Shown here piece after piece: positions 1 to 5,702 of a DNA stretch of 5,818 nt (positions within the stretch are counted from its first letter, which is position 1; each line of letters opens with the position of its first letter). Source of the stretch: Tateyamaria sp. GTDB taxonomy: Bacteria; Pseudomonadota; Alphaproteobacteria; Rhodobacterales; Rhodobacteraceae. The notes under the pieces were generated by a model. That model made no database searches, was not told the origin of the DNA, and worked only from the letters and a program-made list of their open reading frames with translations. The stretch spans positions 1 to 5,818 of the forward strand of contig JABITU010000089.1 in assembly GCA_018668195.1 (NCBI GenBank). The letters run 5' to 3'. The position numbers were made by a program, and so were the translations under genes.

Positions 1-1476
1 CCACTTACAACTTCTACAGTAACCGAGGCACCGTTGGTCAATGAGCAGCCAATTGTAAAAGATCAGCTCATAATAGCGGAACTGTCAAATGCAGAAGCCG
101 TTACCAAGGACTTGTCGTACGAACCCGACAGCATTGCGGAAAAATTGCAGCGCATTCGCGCAGTTGTTTCCAAAAGCCAGGACGAGACCACCGAAGACGA
201 CCTGTTCGAGGACGAGTATTCAAAAAATCTCGCACCCAGCCTTGAAACCCCGATGCTATTGACGAAGACGTTCACAGATGAGGACGCCACACAAATTGGC
301 GAGACACAAGAAATCAGCAAAGAGGCTCCCCTCGAGGACGATACAAACGACAGCGCAATCCGCGCCCATTTTGACAGCAAAGCAAAGGTCGAAACGGACA
401 ACGATGCAGCGCAAATCGCCCAAAGCAACATCCAAGACGCAACCAACGATGGCACGGACAAACAGCACAATACCCAGGCACCGCTAACAGTCGACAATAC
501 ACAGGCTGACACGCAGACCAAAGAAGGTCGAACGGATATTGCGGGTATAGATAACAATGCGTTAGCGGAAAACAAACAGGAAACACGCGCGTCCAAACCA
601 CGCGCCCGTATCGTGAAAGTGAAACGCGCCGACATTGATGCAGCATTGGACAAAGGCGCGCTGGAAGAGATAAAAGAGATCGACGAAACCCCACAACCCA
701 GCACGTTATCCGAAGTCGACGAAGCGGAATTGCTGGCTGAACTCGCCGAGGTAGAGGCCGAATTCCCAAACGATAGCGCGCAGCTGATGCAACAAAACGT
801 TTTGGAAGCGCCGAACAAAGAAATTGCGGTAGCTCCCCCCGTCGATGACGACCTGTCGCGACTGCTGGCCGAAGTCGACAACCAGATGGGCGAGCCCGAA
901 GGCGTGCGACGCCGTAACGCCTTTGCGCACCTTAAAGCTGCCGTTATGGCGAAAAAAGCTGACACTGGCAGCAATACGAAAAAAGAAACCAACGGAGCGT
1001 TGGACCAAGGTGACCTCGAAGCAGTCATCAACCCGCGCTACGTCGAAAAACGGCCCGACAGACCGCGCCCTGCACCGCTAAGGCTCGTGGCTGAACAACG
1101 TGTAGACAATTTGGCAAACAGATCGCCGGATGCCTCAGAGTCCTATCGTATCGAGGCCACGCTCAAAGAAACTGTTGAAATACATGCAGATGTCAGTTTT
1201 GAGGATTTCGCAATCGAAATGGATGCGCATGAATTGCTTGATTTGGTCGAAGCCGCGGCAAGCTACATTTGCTATGTGAGGGGCCAAGAAGCCTTCTGGC
1301 GTCGCAAGGTGATGAGATTGGTTTCTGAGGTGGAGAAAGAAAGCTTCAGCCGCGAAGACACGCTTCGCTGCTTTGGTGAACTGATACGTAACGGCAAGAT
1401 CAAACGGAACGAAGATGGCAGTTATGGTGTCTCAAACACCATCGGCTATCACCCTGAAGAACGCGCCGCGGGCTGA
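1..1476 (+). CDS. Acidic low-complexity protein with conserved C-terminal region, function unknown (5' partial)
   Basis: The frame is open from the first base to a TGA at 1474-1476, giving 491 visible residues. The first possible start is a TTG at 34 with no convincing ribosome-binding site, so the true start is probably left of the window. Residues 1 to about 270 are rich in Asp, Glu, Ala, Thr, Asn and Gln and look disordered, with no signal peptide or membrane helix in view. A basic, helical patch at about 282-322 contains RRRNAFAHLKAAV, followed by a Pro/Arg-rich linker ending in PLRLVAEQRVD (about 350-370). The last 110 residues (from about 381) look folded: a helix with HELLDLVEAAASYI, an aromatic/basic segment, then FSREDTLRCFGELIRNGKIK. 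From memory, similar tails occur in Rhodobacteraceae proteins of unknown function that are sometimes loosely labelled chemotaxis proteins; I see no kinase or Hpt signature here. The gene is convergent with the purA operon. Confidence 0.75.
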   Translation, partial: PLTTSTVTEAPLVNEQPIVKDQLIIAELSNAEAVTKDLSYEPDSIAEKLQRIRAVVSKSQDETTEDDLFEDEYSKNLAPSLETPMLLTKTFTDEDATQIGETQEISKEAPLEDDTNDSAIRAHFDSKAKVETDNDAAQIAQSNIQDATNDGTDKQHNTQAPLTVDNTQADTQTKEGRTDIAGIDNNALAENKQETRASKPRARIVKVKRADIDAALDKGALEEIKEIDETPQPSTLSEVDEAELLAELAEVEAEFPNDSAQLMQQNVLEAPNKEIAVAPPVDDDLSRLLAEVDNQMGEPEGVRRRNAFAHLKAAVMAKKADTGSNTKKETNGALDQGDLEAVINPRYVEKRPDRPRPAPLRLVAEQRVDNLANRSPDASESYRIEATLKETVEIHADVSFEDFAIEMDAHELLDLVEAAASYICYVRGQEAFWRRKVMRLVSEVEKESFSREDTLRCFGELIRNGKIKRNEDGSYGVSNTIGYHPEERAAG

Positions 1477-1497
1477 ACAACACGCACACTGCAGCCT

Positions 1498-1528
1498 AGG
1501 GGCAGCCCATTTTCATGCTGCCTCTTTT
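1498..1528 (+). terminator. Rho-independent terminator of the acidic-protein gene
   Basis: A 9-bp stem, AGGGGCAGC (1498-1506) pairing with GCTGCCTCT (1517-1525) with one G-U wobble, encloses a 10-nt loop and is followed directly by further T residues (T-run 1525-1528, then GC). It starts 22 nt after the stop codon at 1476 and faces the right way to end that transcript. The T-run is short but the stem is GC-rich. Confidence 0.7.
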
Positions 1529-1545
1529 GCGTTGATCACACCGCA

Positions 1546-1557
1546 CCTTTGCAAAGG
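1546..1557. repeat. 12-nt perfect palindrome CCTTTGCAAAGG
   Basis: CCTTTGCAAAGG equals its own reverse complement. It lies in the 178-nt gap between the convergent acidic-protein gene and DUF2842 gene, just left of an A-run. It could be a protein-binding site or part of a transcript end; nothing else supports a function. No clean terminator with a stem directly before a T-run was found for the minus-strand operon in this gap, although T-runs (read on the minus strand) occur near 1566-1571 and 1624-1630. Confidence 0.3.
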
Positions 1558-1654
1558 GGAACATAAAAAAATACCCTTAGATCAGAACGAAAAGCAAGTT
1601 TGTCACCTTGTTTGCACCCAATCAAAAAAATCATACTGCCGCGAATAACCAAGC

Positions 1655-1882
1655 TTAGACCTGAGGCGGTTTGTCGGGATTCGGTTGGCCCACACCCTTG
1701 AAAACTGCTTTGAGCGGGACCGCCCATACCACGCCAAGACCGATATAAATCAGCAACTCAACCAAGATTGAAGGGCGATCAAACAATGACACAAGGCTGA
1801 CTGCCGCCATGATGTAAAGCGGCACGCCAATAACAAGGATCAGCAAAGAAAAACGCTTTCGGGTTTTGTAACTAAGCGCCAT
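1655..1882 (-). CDS. Small inner-membrane protein, DUF2842 family
   Basis: The gene encodes 75 residues with two clear hydrophobic segments, about 12-34 and 38-60, separated by a short FDRPS turn. The N-terminus is basic (KTRKR) and the soluble tail is short and Pro-rich. This layout, with the MALSYK start and the VELLIYIGLGVVWA second helix, matches what I know as the DUF2842 family of alphaproteobacteria, whose function is unknown. The start is the ATG at 1880-1882, set by a very strong Shine-Dalgarno. It begins 9 nt after the purA stop, so it is almost certainly co-transcribed with purA. The name rests on recall of the family; the two-helix membrane protein description is read directly from the sequence. 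Confidence 0.85.
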   Translation of the reverse strand: MALSYKTRKRFSLLILVIGVPLYIMAAVSLVSLFDRPSILVELLIYIGLGVVWAVPLKAVFKGVGQPNPDKPPQV

Positions 1883-1886
1883 CAGG

Positions 1887-1893
1887 CCTCCTT
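1887..1893 (-). promoter_or_regulatory. Strong ribosome-binding site of the DUF2842 gene, overlapping the purA stop
   Basis: Read on the minus strand, purA ends TAA and the sequence AAGGAGG begins inside that stop codon, 4 nt before the ATG of the next gene. This near-perfect anti-16S match fixes the start of the small membrane protein and suggests that ribosomes finishing purA can pass directly to it. Confidence 0.85.
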
Positions 1894-3184
1894 AATCAGC
1901 GAAAGGGTCGCGGACTAGGATCGTATCCTCCCGCTCTGGTGATGTAGAAAGTAGGGCGACCGGACAATCGATCAACTCTTCGACCCGACGCACGTATTTA
2001 ATCGCATTCGCCGGCAGTTCTGCCCAGCTGCGCGCACCTTCTGTTGATTCCGACCAGCCCGGCATTTCTTCGTAGATTGGCGTGCAGCGCGCCTGTTGAT
2101 CAGCAGCCGTCGGCAGGTAATCCATGCGCACGCCGTCCAGATCGTATGCGACGCAAATCTTCAGCGTCTCGAACCCATCAAGCACGTCCAGCTTGGTCAG
2201 CGATATGCCATCAACGCCACTGGTTGCGCAGGTCTGGCGCACAAGACAGGCATCGAACCAGCCACAACGCCGCTTGCGCCCCGTGGTGGTGCCAAACTCG
2301 TGCCCGCGCTCGCCCAGCCGTTGGCCATCCTCGTCCATCAGCTCAGTTGGAAACGGACCTTCGCCCACACGTGTCGTGTACGCCTTGACGATGCCAAGCA
2401 CAAAATCGATTGATCCGGGACCAATGCCAACGCCTGTAGCGGCTTGTCCTGCGATCACGTTCGAGGATGTCACGAAAGGATAGGTGCCGAAATCAATGTC
2501 CAGCAGCGCACCTTGCGCGCCTTCAAACAGGATGCGCTTGCCGGCCTTGCGTGCCTCGATCATCACCTTCCAGACGGGCGCGGCATATTGCAAAATCTCG
2601 TCTGCCACGTCGCGCAAGGCAGCAAGCAGCCTATCGCGGTCCACAGGCTTAAGTCCCAAACCGCGACGCAACGCATCGTGGTGCACAAGGGCGCGATCCA
2701 CCCGCAGCTCAAGCGTTACAGGGTCCGCAAGATCAGCGACACGAACCACGCGGCGGCCTACCTTGTCCTCATAAGCCGGACCAATTCCACGACCGGTGGT
2801 GCCAATCTTGGCCACCGCGTTCTGCGCCTCGCGGGCGCGGTCCAGCTCGCCGTGAATGGGCAGAATTAGCGGTGTATTTTCCGCAATCATCAGCGTCTCG
2901 GGCGAGATGCTCACGCCCTGACCACGCAGCGTTTCTATTTCTGACAGCAAATGCCAGGGGTCCAGAACCACCCCATTGCCAATTACGCTCAGCTTGCCGC
3001 CACGCACAACACCAGAGGGCAACGCATGCAATTTGTACACAGCACCGTCGATAACCAAAGTGTGGCCCGCATTGTGCCCACCCTGAAAGCGCGCAATAAC
3101 GTCAGCCCGCTCGCTGAGCCAATCCACGATCTTGCCTTTGCCCTCGTCGCCCCACTGTGCGCCGACAACCACCACATTGGCCAT
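1892..3184 (-). CDS. purA: Adenylosuccinate synthetase
   Basis: This cytoplasmic enzyme joins IMP and aspartate using GTP to give adenylosuccinate, the committed step towards AMP. The 430-residue length is normal for bacterial PurA. The N-terminal glycine-rich loop GDEGKGK is present, with catalytic Asp13 and His41 (in GGHNAGHT) at the same numbers as in the E. coli enzyme. Further family blocks are [14 protein letters not shown] (about 128-141), the [12 protein letters not shown] and YPFVTSSN segments, the substrate-loop block [15 protein letters not shown] (about 300-314), and the guanine-recognition motif TKLD (about 330). The start is the ATG at 3182-3184, with a good Shine-Dalgarno 6 nt upstream. 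It heads a likely two-gene operon with the DUF2842 gene and is divergent from the DUF6524-like gene. No truncation or missing key residue was noticed. Confidence 0.98.
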   Translation of the reverse strand: MANVVVVGAQWGDEGKGKIVDWLSERADVIARFQGGHNAGHTLVIDGAVYKLHALPSGVVRGGKLSVIGNGVVLDPWHLLSEIETLRGQGVSISPETLMIAENTPLILPIHGELDRAREAQNAVAKIGTTGRGIGPAYEDKVGRRVVRVADLADPVTLELRVDRALVHHDALRRGLGLKPVDRDRLLAALRDVADEILQYAAPVWKVMIEARKAGKRILFEGAQGALLDIDFGTYPFVTSSNVIAGQAATGVGIGPGSIDFVLGIVKAYTTRVGEGPFPTELMDEDGQRLGERGHEFGTTTGRKRRCGWFDACLVRQTCATSGVDGISLTKLDVLDGFETLKICVAYDLDGVRMDYLPTAADQQARCTPIYEEMPGWSESTEGARSWAELPANAIKYVRRVEELIDCPVALLSTSPEREDTILVRDPFAD

Positions 3185-3190
3185 TTGATG

Positions 3191-3197
3191 CCCCTTT
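3191..3197 (-). promoter_or_regulatory. Ribosome-binding site of purA
   Basis: On the minus strand AAAGGGG lies 6 nt before the purA ATG. It supports that start over any alternative upstream. Confidence 0.7.
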
Positions 3198-3213
3198 CAT
3201 GAGAACCAGCGCC

Positions 3214-3241
3214 CATATAGCGAGACGATGGGCGGAGGCAA
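3214..3241 (-). promoter_or_regulatory. Candidate sigma-70-type promoter of purA
   Basis: On the minus strand a -35-like TTGCCT (3236-3241) is followed after 16 nt by a -10-like TATATG (3214-3219). A transcript from here would have a 5' leader of roughly 20-25 nt, long enough to hold the purA ribosome-binding site. The match is by eye only. Confidence 0.45.
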
Positions 3242-3276
3242 ACCGCAATCTGCACCAATTTCTGTTCAAAATATGT

Positions 3277-3286
3277 CTGTCGACAG
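3277..3286. repeat. 10-nt palindrome CTGTCGACAG in the divergent purA/DUF6524 promoter region
   Basis: The sequence CTGTCGACAG is a perfect palindrome in the 185-nt gap between the two divergent starts, about 35 nt upstream of the candidate purA -35 box. It could be an operator, but a 10-nt palindrome is also plausible by chance. Confidence 0.25.
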
Positions 3287-3350
3287 CACACAACCGTTGC
3301 ACCCAGCGCGCCAGCACGGCATCACAGACGTACAGAACAACCAGGATTTT

Positions 3351-3368
3351 AACCAAAGAGGTTTGGTT
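3351..3368 (+). promoter_or_regulatory. Hairpin carrying the ribosome-binding site of the DUF6524-like gene in its loop
   Basis: AACCAAA (3351-3357) and TTTGGTT (3362-3368) are perfect reverse complements flanking the tetranucleotide GAGG, followed after one base by the ATG at 3370. The Shine-Dalgarno (AAAGAGG, 3355-3361, 8 nt before the ATG) is thus partly stem and partly loop, with its core GAGG exactly the loop. The structure could modulate translation start. The base pairing is seen directly; the regulatory role is inference. Confidence 0.5.
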
Positions 3369-3369
3369 C

Positions 3370-3765
3370 ATGAGCTTTCTCTCGCGCTGGCTTTTTGCCC
3401 TTGGTCTGCTGACAGCGACCTACAATCCCACACAGTTCAACTACATTCGCTGGGTCAGCAGCTATGGAGATCAGAACCTGTCAATTGCTGTTTTGCTCGG
3501 GCTTTTGCTCATCATCGGCTACATTATATACGTGCGCGCGACGCTGCGTTCGATTGGTGGTGTTGGGATGGCACTGATTCTTGCCATCGTAGGGGCAGCC
3601 TTGTGGGTTCTTTACGACGTCGGTCTGCTCACTTTAAGTAACACCAGCGTCAACATCTGGCTGGGACTATTGGCCTTATCTCTTGTGTTGGGTGTTGGCC
3701 TGAGTTGGAGCCACGTACGCCGACGCCTGTCCGGACAGGCCGACATGGACGACGTAGACGATTAA
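3370..3765 (+). CDS. Four-helix inner-membrane protein, DUF6524-like, function unknown
   Basis: From the ATG at 3370 the gene encodes 131 residues. The frame is open further left, but the 71-codon extension would cross the divergent promoter region into purA, and the ATG has a Shine-Dalgarno, so 3370 is chosen. Hydrophobic segments lie at about 4-18, 38-55, 66-88 and 96-115. The first is followed by TYNPTQFNYIRW, an aromatic/proline motif typical of what I recall as the DUF6524 family of Rhodobacteraceae. The C-terminus is basic (RRRL) and then acidic (DMDDVDD), which suggests a cytoplasmic tail. No catalytic motif is visible. It is divergent from purA and convergent with the nitrile hydratase operon, so it is probably transcribed alone. 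Confidence 0.85.
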   Translation: MSFLSRWLFALGLLTATYNPTQFNYIRWVSSYGDQNLSIAVLLGLLLIIGYIIYVRATLRSIGGVGMALILAIVGAALWVLYDVGLLTLSNTSVNIWLGLLALSLVLGVGLSWSHVRRRLSGQADMDDVDD

Positions 3766-3800
3766 AGCGTTTTGGTAAAAATTGAACGCCCTACCACTAC

Positions 3801-3818
3801 CTGAAATCGATATTTCAG
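3801..3818. repeat. Inverted repeat CTGAAAT-CGAT-ATTTCAG between convergent genes
   Basis: A perfect 7-bp stem with a 4-nt loop starts 36 nt after the DUF6524-like stop codon. It sits between two converging transcripts, where a bidirectional terminator would be expected, but no clear T-run follows on either strand and the stem is AT-rich. A weaker pairing, GCGTT (3767-3771) with AACGC (3785-3789), lies just before it. Confidence 0.4.
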
Positions 3819-3990
3819 CGCATTATCAGAGTTTTAAACGATGTCATGGGTTTCGGGCACTTCATCAAAAGCTATGCGCCACATTGGCACGGTGGTTGGG
3901 GCGTCTTTGCACGCAGAGCAAAGAGCGTTCGACCACCAGCCCAAATTTCTACACGCAGGGCGCGCGCCACCCTCGCTGACAAAGCGATCA
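3819..3990. other. Intergenic stretch downstream of the nitrile hydratase operon, with hairpins and a possible remnant
   Basis: No gene is called here. A 7-bp hairpin (TCTTTGC 3904-3910 with GCAAAGA 3918-3924, 7-nt loop) and a 5-bp hairpin (TCGCT 3973-3977 with AGCGA 3983-3987) are visible, plus a self-complementary GGCGCGCGCC (3959-3968). The 5-bp hairpin begins 3 nt after the accessory gene stop on the minus strand and might help end that transcript, but it lacks a T-run. Both strands are open for about 50 codons across 3837-3990 (plus-strand ATG at 3841, stop at 3996), without a ribosome-binding site that I would trust. Confidence 0.3.
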
Positions 3991-4302
3991 CTATAGATCA
4001 AGTAAAACAGGTGCTCCGTCAGGCGTACGTAAGTAAGCGGCTTTCCACGCATTGCGCATGTCAACCTGTTCTTGCACCTCTGCGCTGCCATCCTCTGAAA
4101 GCAAGGTTTCAAGCGTCTCAAGCCAAGCGACGAAATAATCGGCTCCGCCATCCAAATCCCGAGCCAGCCCATGACATTTTAGTGTCGCTCCAAACCGGGA
4201 TGCCCAGTCAGACCAAGTAAATCGACCGGCTTCGTTCAAATGCACCGTGAGCGCAAAAACCTGTGCGTGCCATGGTGCTTCAAAAACAGGATCAGGCTTC
4301 AT
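3991..4302 (-). CDS. Nitrile hydratase accessory (activator) protein
   Basis: The gene encodes 103 residues from the ATG at 4300-4302, which overlaps the beta-subunit TGA as ATGA. A GTG at 4326 would add 8 residues but lies inside the beta gene, so the overlap start is preferred; coupling would explain the weak ribosome-binding site. The segment FEAPWHAQVFALTVHLNEAG (7-26), then FTWSDWASRFGA, corresponds to the N-terminal helical part of nitrile hydratase beta subunits, as known for the accessory family. It continues with YFVAWLETLETLL and ends soon after, without the beta-barrel half of true beta subunits. Family members act as activators or chaperones that help insert the metal ion into the alpha subunit, in the cytoplasm. 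It is last in the alpha-beta-accessory operon. Confidence 0.88.
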   Translation of the reverse strand: MKPDPVFEAPWHAQVFALTVHLNEAGRFTWSDWASRFGATLKCHGLARDLDGGADYFVAWLETLETLLSEDGSAEVQEQVDMRNAWKAAYLRTPDGAPVLLDL

Positions 4303-4973
4303 AAGGGTTCCAGATAGCTTTGCCACATGTCGACAACCACTTCGTCTGCGGGGTGCTCAGTATTGGCCCATAGCACAGATGCCTTGAACACCACCGCGTA
4401 AAGTGGTTCTGGGGCTTCTCCCAGTGCATGGGCGTTGCTGTCGGGCAAGACGTGACTGCCATGCACCCGCAAGATGCGTCCCTTGGCACCCCTCGCATAA
4501 ACAGGCAGGCGCGTGTGCCCCCCCGGAACTGCCCTGTTTTCGGCAAAGGGCCGCACCGTGACCGCGTCACCTGAAACAAACAGTGGTGCCACATCGCTGG
4601 GACGATCGGCTGGGCCGCCTTTGGCAAGCACGTCTGCAACCGTGTCCGCGCGCAGTTTTCGCGCGGCCAGAGCGCTGGCCCCCATCGCCAAACCGGCTGC
4701 CAGCTCGTCTTGGCTGACGGCTCCCTTGGCCACAAGCAGATCCGCCAAAGCCGAAATCCACTTCTCGTAGTAAGAAAATTGCCCGTAATCCGCAGGCGAC
4801 AGGCTTTCGCGGGCATAACGCGATGTGTCGATGTTCCAAAGCCCCAATGACCCGCATGCAAGGGTTATGGCCAATGCGCGTGGGTGCCAGTCAGCATGAA
4901 ATTTCACGTGCTCTGCCTCTGGCACAACCGGCCCGTCACCAAACCGCCCCCCCATATCATGCAAACGCGTCAT
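4299..4973 (-). CDS. nthB: Nitrile hydratase, beta subunit
   Basis: The gene encodes 224 residues from the ATG at 4971-4973, which overlaps the alpha stop as ATGA. An in-frame extension to 5108 would run 45 codons into the alpha gene and is rejected. The N-terminus MTRLHDMGGRFGDGPV is the beta-subunit signature. It is followed by FHADWHPRALA (25-35), WNIDTSRYARE (46-56) with Arg52 at the position of the conserved active-site Arg52 of known enzymes, and YYEKWISALADLL. After a low-complexity Ala/Asp linker comes the C-terminal barrel half with GGHTRLPVYARG (151-162), holding the second conserved arginine region, then VHGSHVLPDSNAH and the end VDMWQSYLEPL. Beta pairs with alpha and contributes arginines that contact the oxidised Cys ligands. 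A single unsplit beta argues against thiocyanate hydrolase, whose beta-equivalent is split in two. Confidence 0.95.
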   Translation of the reverse strand: MTRLHDMGGRFGDGPVVPEAEHVKFHADWHPRALAITLACGSLGLWNIDTSRYARESLSPADYGQFSYYEKWISALADLLVAKGAVSQDELAAGLAMGASALAARKLRADTVADVLAKGGPADRPSDVAPLFVSGDAVTVRPFAENRAVPGGHTRLPVYARGAKGRILRVHGSHVLPDSNAHALGEAPEPLYAVVFKASVLWANTEHPADEVVVDMWQSYLEPL

Positions 4974-5587
4974 GGCACTTTCGCCAATCCACAGCCAATC
5001 ATGGAATCGCGTGTAACAAGCTGCATCAAGCCGGCCTCGTCCATGCCCTCGCTGCCGATCGGTCGCTGCGGAATCACAAGATACCGAACCTCGGCCGTTG
5101 AATCCCATACACGTACCGCCATCTCAGCGGGTAAGGTCACGCCAAACTCTGACAGTACCTTGCGCGGCTCGCGGACCGTCCGCGCGCGATAGGCGTCAGA
5201 TTTGTACCAACCGGGCGGAATTCCAAGCAACGGCCACGGATAGCATGAACACAGCGTACACACGACCATGTTGTGAAGCCTGTCAGTGTTTTCCACCGCA
5301 ACCATGTGTTCACCCTGACGACCGTAATAGCCCAGCTCAGACACCACAGCATCAGCGTCCTTAAGGAGGGCCGCGCGAAATCCCGGATCGACCCAAACGC
5401 GGGCTACGACATGTGCGCCATTACGCGGGCCGATGCGATTCTCGTAGGTGTCGATAATTTCGTCAAGTGCAGCGGGATCAACTAGACCCTTTTGGGTTAG
5501 TATCGTCTCGAGCGCCTTGACCCGCAAAGCAGGATCAGGCGGCAACAGCGCATGTGGGTGATTGTGATGCGGATGGTCGTGAGGCAT
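4970..5587 (-). CDS. nthA: Nitrile hydratase, alpha subunit, cobalt type
   Basis: This is the catalytic metal-binding subunit of the cytoplasmic enzyme that hydrates nitriles to amides. From the ATG at 5585-5587 it has 205 residues, the usual length. The metal motif is VCTLCSC at 109-115: Cys110, Cys113, Ser114 and Cys115 would be the ligands, and Thr111 is the mark of cobalt enzymes (iron enzymes usually have Ser there). YPWP and PPGWYKSDAYRARTV follow as expected, then VRVWDSTAEVRYLVIP and the C-terminal VTRDSMIG. The N-terminus is His-rich (six His in residues 3-12). The start is uncertain: the ATG at 5587 gives a family-like MPHDH start but has no Shine-Dalgarno, while a TTG at 5632 adds 15 residues and has AAGGG 5 nt upstream. 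First gene of the operon, divergent from secG. Confidence 0.95.
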   Translation of the reverse strand: MPHDHPHHNHPHALLPPDPALRVKALETILTQKGLVDPAALDEIIDTYENRIGPRNGAHVVARVWVDPGFRAALLKDADAVVSELGYYGRQGEHMVAVENTDRLHNMVVCTLCSCYPWPLLGIPPGWYKSDAYRARTVREPRKVLSEFGVTLPAEMAVRVWDSTAEVRYLVIPQRPIGSEGMDEAGLMQLVTRDSMIGCGLAKVP

Positions 5588-5640
5588 GAATTGATCATGT
5601 GCTGCGGGGAACTGATTTGTCCAGTCTCTCAAAGCCGCCC

Positions 5641-5669
5641 TTGCCCCGGCCTATAAACTTGCATAGATA
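5641..5669 (+). promoter_or_regulatory. Weak candidate promoter of secG in the divergent nitrile hydratase/secG gap
   Basis: TTGCCC (5641-5646) and TAGATA (5664-5669) are separated by 17 nt and lie 33 nt before the secG ATG. The -10 match is poor. The same short gap (5588-5702) must hold the promoter of the nitrile hydratase operon on the other strand, for which I found no convincing box. Confidence 0.25.
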
Positions 5670-5702
5670 CCGCGCATCGCGCAGAAAAGGGCCAAACGCC
5701 GC

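Noticed and set aside
63..1031. 322-codon minus-strand reading frame opposite the acidic-protein gene
   Set aside because: Ser/Ala-rich antisense shadow of the plus-strand gene, which runs on to a good terminator; no ribosome-binding site or family signature.
1601..1640. Minus-strand terminator for the purA-DUF2842 operon near the T-runs
   Set aside because: Only a 4-bp CAAG/CTTG stem was found near a short T-run, and no stem directly precedes the longer T-runs; too weak to call.
2044..2869. Several plus-strand frames across purA
   Set aside because: Shadows of a purA gene with all key motifs; no independent signals.
3157..3369. 71-codon upstream extension of the DUF6524-like protein
   Set aside because: It would overlap the purA start and promoter, and the ATG at 3370 has its own ribosome-binding site and begins with a membrane helix.
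3834..4172. 112-codon minus-strand frame overlapping the accessory gene
   Set aside because: Its first half is an out-of-frame shadow of the accessory gene; only the part beyond 3990 is kept, as a remnant question.
4303..4326. GTG start adding 8 residues to the accessory protein
   Set aside because: It lies inside the beta gene; the ATG at 4302 forms the same ATGA overlap as the other junction.
4292..4861. 189-codon minus-strand frame overlapping beta
   Set aside because: Out-of-frame shadow of a clearly recognised beta subunit.
4974..5108. 45-codon upstream extension of the beta subunit
   Set aside because: It lies inside the alpha gene; the family N-terminus MTRLHDMGG begins at the ATGA overlap.
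4299..5587. Thiocyanate hydrolase instead of nitrile hydratase
   Set aside because: Thiocyanate hydrolase shares the Cys-Thr-Leu-Cys-Ser-Cys motif but has the beta-equivalent split into two genes; here beta is one 224-residue protein with both halves, plus an activator.
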